A stretch of DNA of 7,042 nucleotides, taken from positions 1 to 7,042 of the forward strand of contig CANQSI010000045.1 in assembly GCA_947626465.1 (NCBI GenBank). The letters are read 5' to 3'. Positions within the stretch are counted from its first letter, which is position 1, and each line of letters starts with the position of its first letter. The position numbers and the translations under genes were made by a program. The notes under the pieces were generated by a model. That model saw only the letters and a program-made list of their open reading frames with translations, searched no databases and was not told the origin of the DNA. Source of the DNA: an uncultured Atopobiaceae bacterium. GTDB lineage: Bacteria; Actinomycetota; Coriobacteriia; Coriobacteriales; Atopobiaceae. Below, piece by piece: positions 6,531 through 7,042 of this stretch.

Positions 6531-6546
6531 ACGCAAGGAGTTGTTA
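6531..6546. promoter_or_regulatory. NrdR box, proximal copy 2 (degenerate)
   Basis: ACGCAAGGAGTTGTTA begins 31 bp after copy 1, leaving a 15-bp linker, the spacing typical of paired NrdR boxes. It shares 10 of 16 positions with copy 1, mainly the half-sites CAA and TTGT. The AAGGAG inside it (6535-6540) resembles a ribosome binding site, but the nearest in-frame starts (GTG 6555, ATG 6564) are too far. An alternative weak partner is 6470-6485 (9 of 16), 30 bp upstream of copy 1. Confidence 0.45.
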
Positions 6547-6596
6547 TCCTGAGCGTGCAATCGATGCGGTTGCGCTATGCTAGCCGACGCACTCAA

Positions 6597-6635
6597 TTCG
6601 CCTCAGTTCTTGCGGAGCAATCCGCGCGAGGCGAA
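6597..6635 (+). other. Structured leader hairpin upstream of nrdD
   Basis: The outer stem TTCGCCTC (6597-6604) pairs perfectly with GAGGCGAA (6628-6635). An asymmetric internal loop (7 nt and 2 nt) leads to an inner stem GCGGA/TCCGC closed by a GCAA (GNRA) tetraloop at 6617-6620. There is no following T tract, so it is not an intrinsic terminator. It sits 54 nt before the nrdD TTG. AAGGCC at its 3' edge (6634-6639) can alternatively pair with GGCCTT (6686-6691) over the start codon. It matches no riboswitch class I recognise. Confidence 0.45.
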
Positions 6636-6689
6636 GGCCAAACGCAGCAGGATGCACGCCTCCACGCACGACGAAGGGATCTGAGGGCC

Positions 6690-7042
6690 TTGAAGATCAT
6701 CAAACGCAACGGCGCTGAAGTCGCTTTTGACGCACAGAAGATCGTGAACGCAATCTCCAAGGCCAACGACACGGTGGCGCTCGCAGAGCGCCTCACGGAC
6801 GCCCAGGTGGACGACATCGCCACCGTCGTGGAGGCGGAGTGCGCGGCCTGCGGCCACACCGCCACGGTCGAGGAAATCCAGGACATGGTGGAAGACCACA
6901 TCATGGCCAAGGGCGCCTTCGCCGTCGCGCGCAACTACATCACGTATCGCTACGTGCAGAACCTGAAGCGCCAGTCCAACACCACGGACGACCGCATCAT
7001 CTCCCTCATCGACTGCAACAACGAGGACGTGAAGCAGGAGAA
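6690..7042 (+). CDS. nrdD: Anaerobic ribonucleoside-triphosphate reductase, N-terminal part (cut by right edge)
   Basis: Class III ribonucleotide reductase, which makes deoxyribonucleotides from ribonucleoside triphosphates without oxygen using a glycyl radical installed by NrdG. Only 117 codons plus two bases are in the window. Residues about 2-92 form an ATP-cone, the allosteric on/off domain: IIKRNG (3-8), AFDAQKI (12-18), VEEIQDMVE (60-68) and ARNYITYRY (80-88). NTTDDRIISLI (97-107) then follows, as in clostridial and actinobacterial NrdD, which separates it from NrdR and class I/II enzymes. TTG at 6690 is chosen because the ATP-cone starts there. Its ribosome binding site is imperfect (GAGGG only 2 nt away, or AAGGGA 10 nt away). 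The frame is open upstream to ATG 6564, but codon use there is unlike a gene. The glycyl-radical and zinc-binding parts lie outside the window. Confidence 0.92.
   Translation, partial: MKIIKRNGAEVAFDAQKIVNAISKANDTVALAERLTDAQVDDIATVVEAECAACGHTATVEEIQDMVEDHIMAKGAFAVARNYITYRYVQNLKRQSNTTDDRIISLIDCNNEDVKQE

Larger units (their letters stand above)
6213..6689. other. Divergent trpS/nrdD regulatory region
   Basis: No gene is supported here. An ORF at 6365-6583 (72 codons) has poor codon bias, no family resemblance and no strong ribosome binding site. The middle (about 6340-6560) is clearly more AT-rich than the coding DNA, as expected of promoters. It contains several symmetrical sites listed separately: a 14-bp palindrome, two strong NrdR-like 16-mers and a weaker one, an SOS-like box, and a leader hairpin. 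A weak nrdD promoter candidate is TTGTTC (6419-6424), 16 bp, TATGTT (6441-6446), whose -10 would lie in the SOS-like box. For trpS, TACCAT (6257-6252, minus) is a weak -10 without a clear -35. Confidence 0.6.

Noticed and set aside
6365..6583. A 72-codon plus-strand ORF in the trpS/nrdD gap.
   Set aside because: Codon use differs from real genes here, no ribosome binding site fits, and it overlaps several operator-like sites.

Overview
The window is high-GC DNA with strong G/C bias at third codon positions. It holds five recognisable, mostly housekeeping genes plus a possible acidic ORF at the left edge. High GC, a Gram-positive actinobacterial-type SOS-like box, a divergent LysR regulator, an arginine deiminase pair and a strict-anaerobe type ribonucleotide reductase together suggest an anaerobic actinobacterium, most likely a member of Coriobacteriia (Eggerthella/Slackia-like). 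That placement is an inference from gene content and style; no marker gene proves it.

Layout: 1-182 (-) is the possible start of an acidic protein running off the left edge. 183-367 is a regulatory gap with a TACCT-N11-AGGTA palindrome. 368-1309 (+) encodes a LysR-family regulator starting at TTG. 1320-2693 (-) encodes an iron-sulfur RNA uracil-5-methyltransferase (RlmD/RlmCD type). 2694-2858 is a divergent promoter region. 2859-4109 (+) is arcA (arginine deiminase) and 4177-5166 (+) is arcB (catabolic-type ornithine carbamoyltransferase). 5163-6212 (-) is trpS. 6213-6689 is a 477-bp divergent regulatory region. 6690-7042 (+) is the start of nrdD, the anaerobic ribonucleoside-triphosphate reductase, cut by the right edge.

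How they fit: arcA and arcB supply the first two steps of the arginine deiminase pathway (arginine to citrulline plus ammonia, then citrulline plus phosphate to ornithine plus carbamoyl phosphate). The ATP-yielding carbamate kinase and the arginine/ornithine antiporter are not next to them, because trpS abuts arcB tail to tail. The gene pairs lysR/rlmD and arcB/trpS converge with almost no room: a 10-bp gap in the first, and a shared CTAG in which the two stop codons overlap in the second.

The richest non-coding stretch is upstream of nrdD. I see a strong NrdR-box-like 16-mer, a weaker partner 31 bp downstream, a second strong 16-mer 147 bp upstream, an SOS/LexA-like palindrome between the two strong copies, and a well-formed hairpin with a GNRA tetraloop in the probable leader. 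Dual nucleotide-pool (NrdR) and DNA-damage (LexA) control of an anaerobic reductase is the most interesting hypothesis here. I found no mobile element, CRISPR array, tRNA or rRNA, and no wholly unknown multi-gene system.
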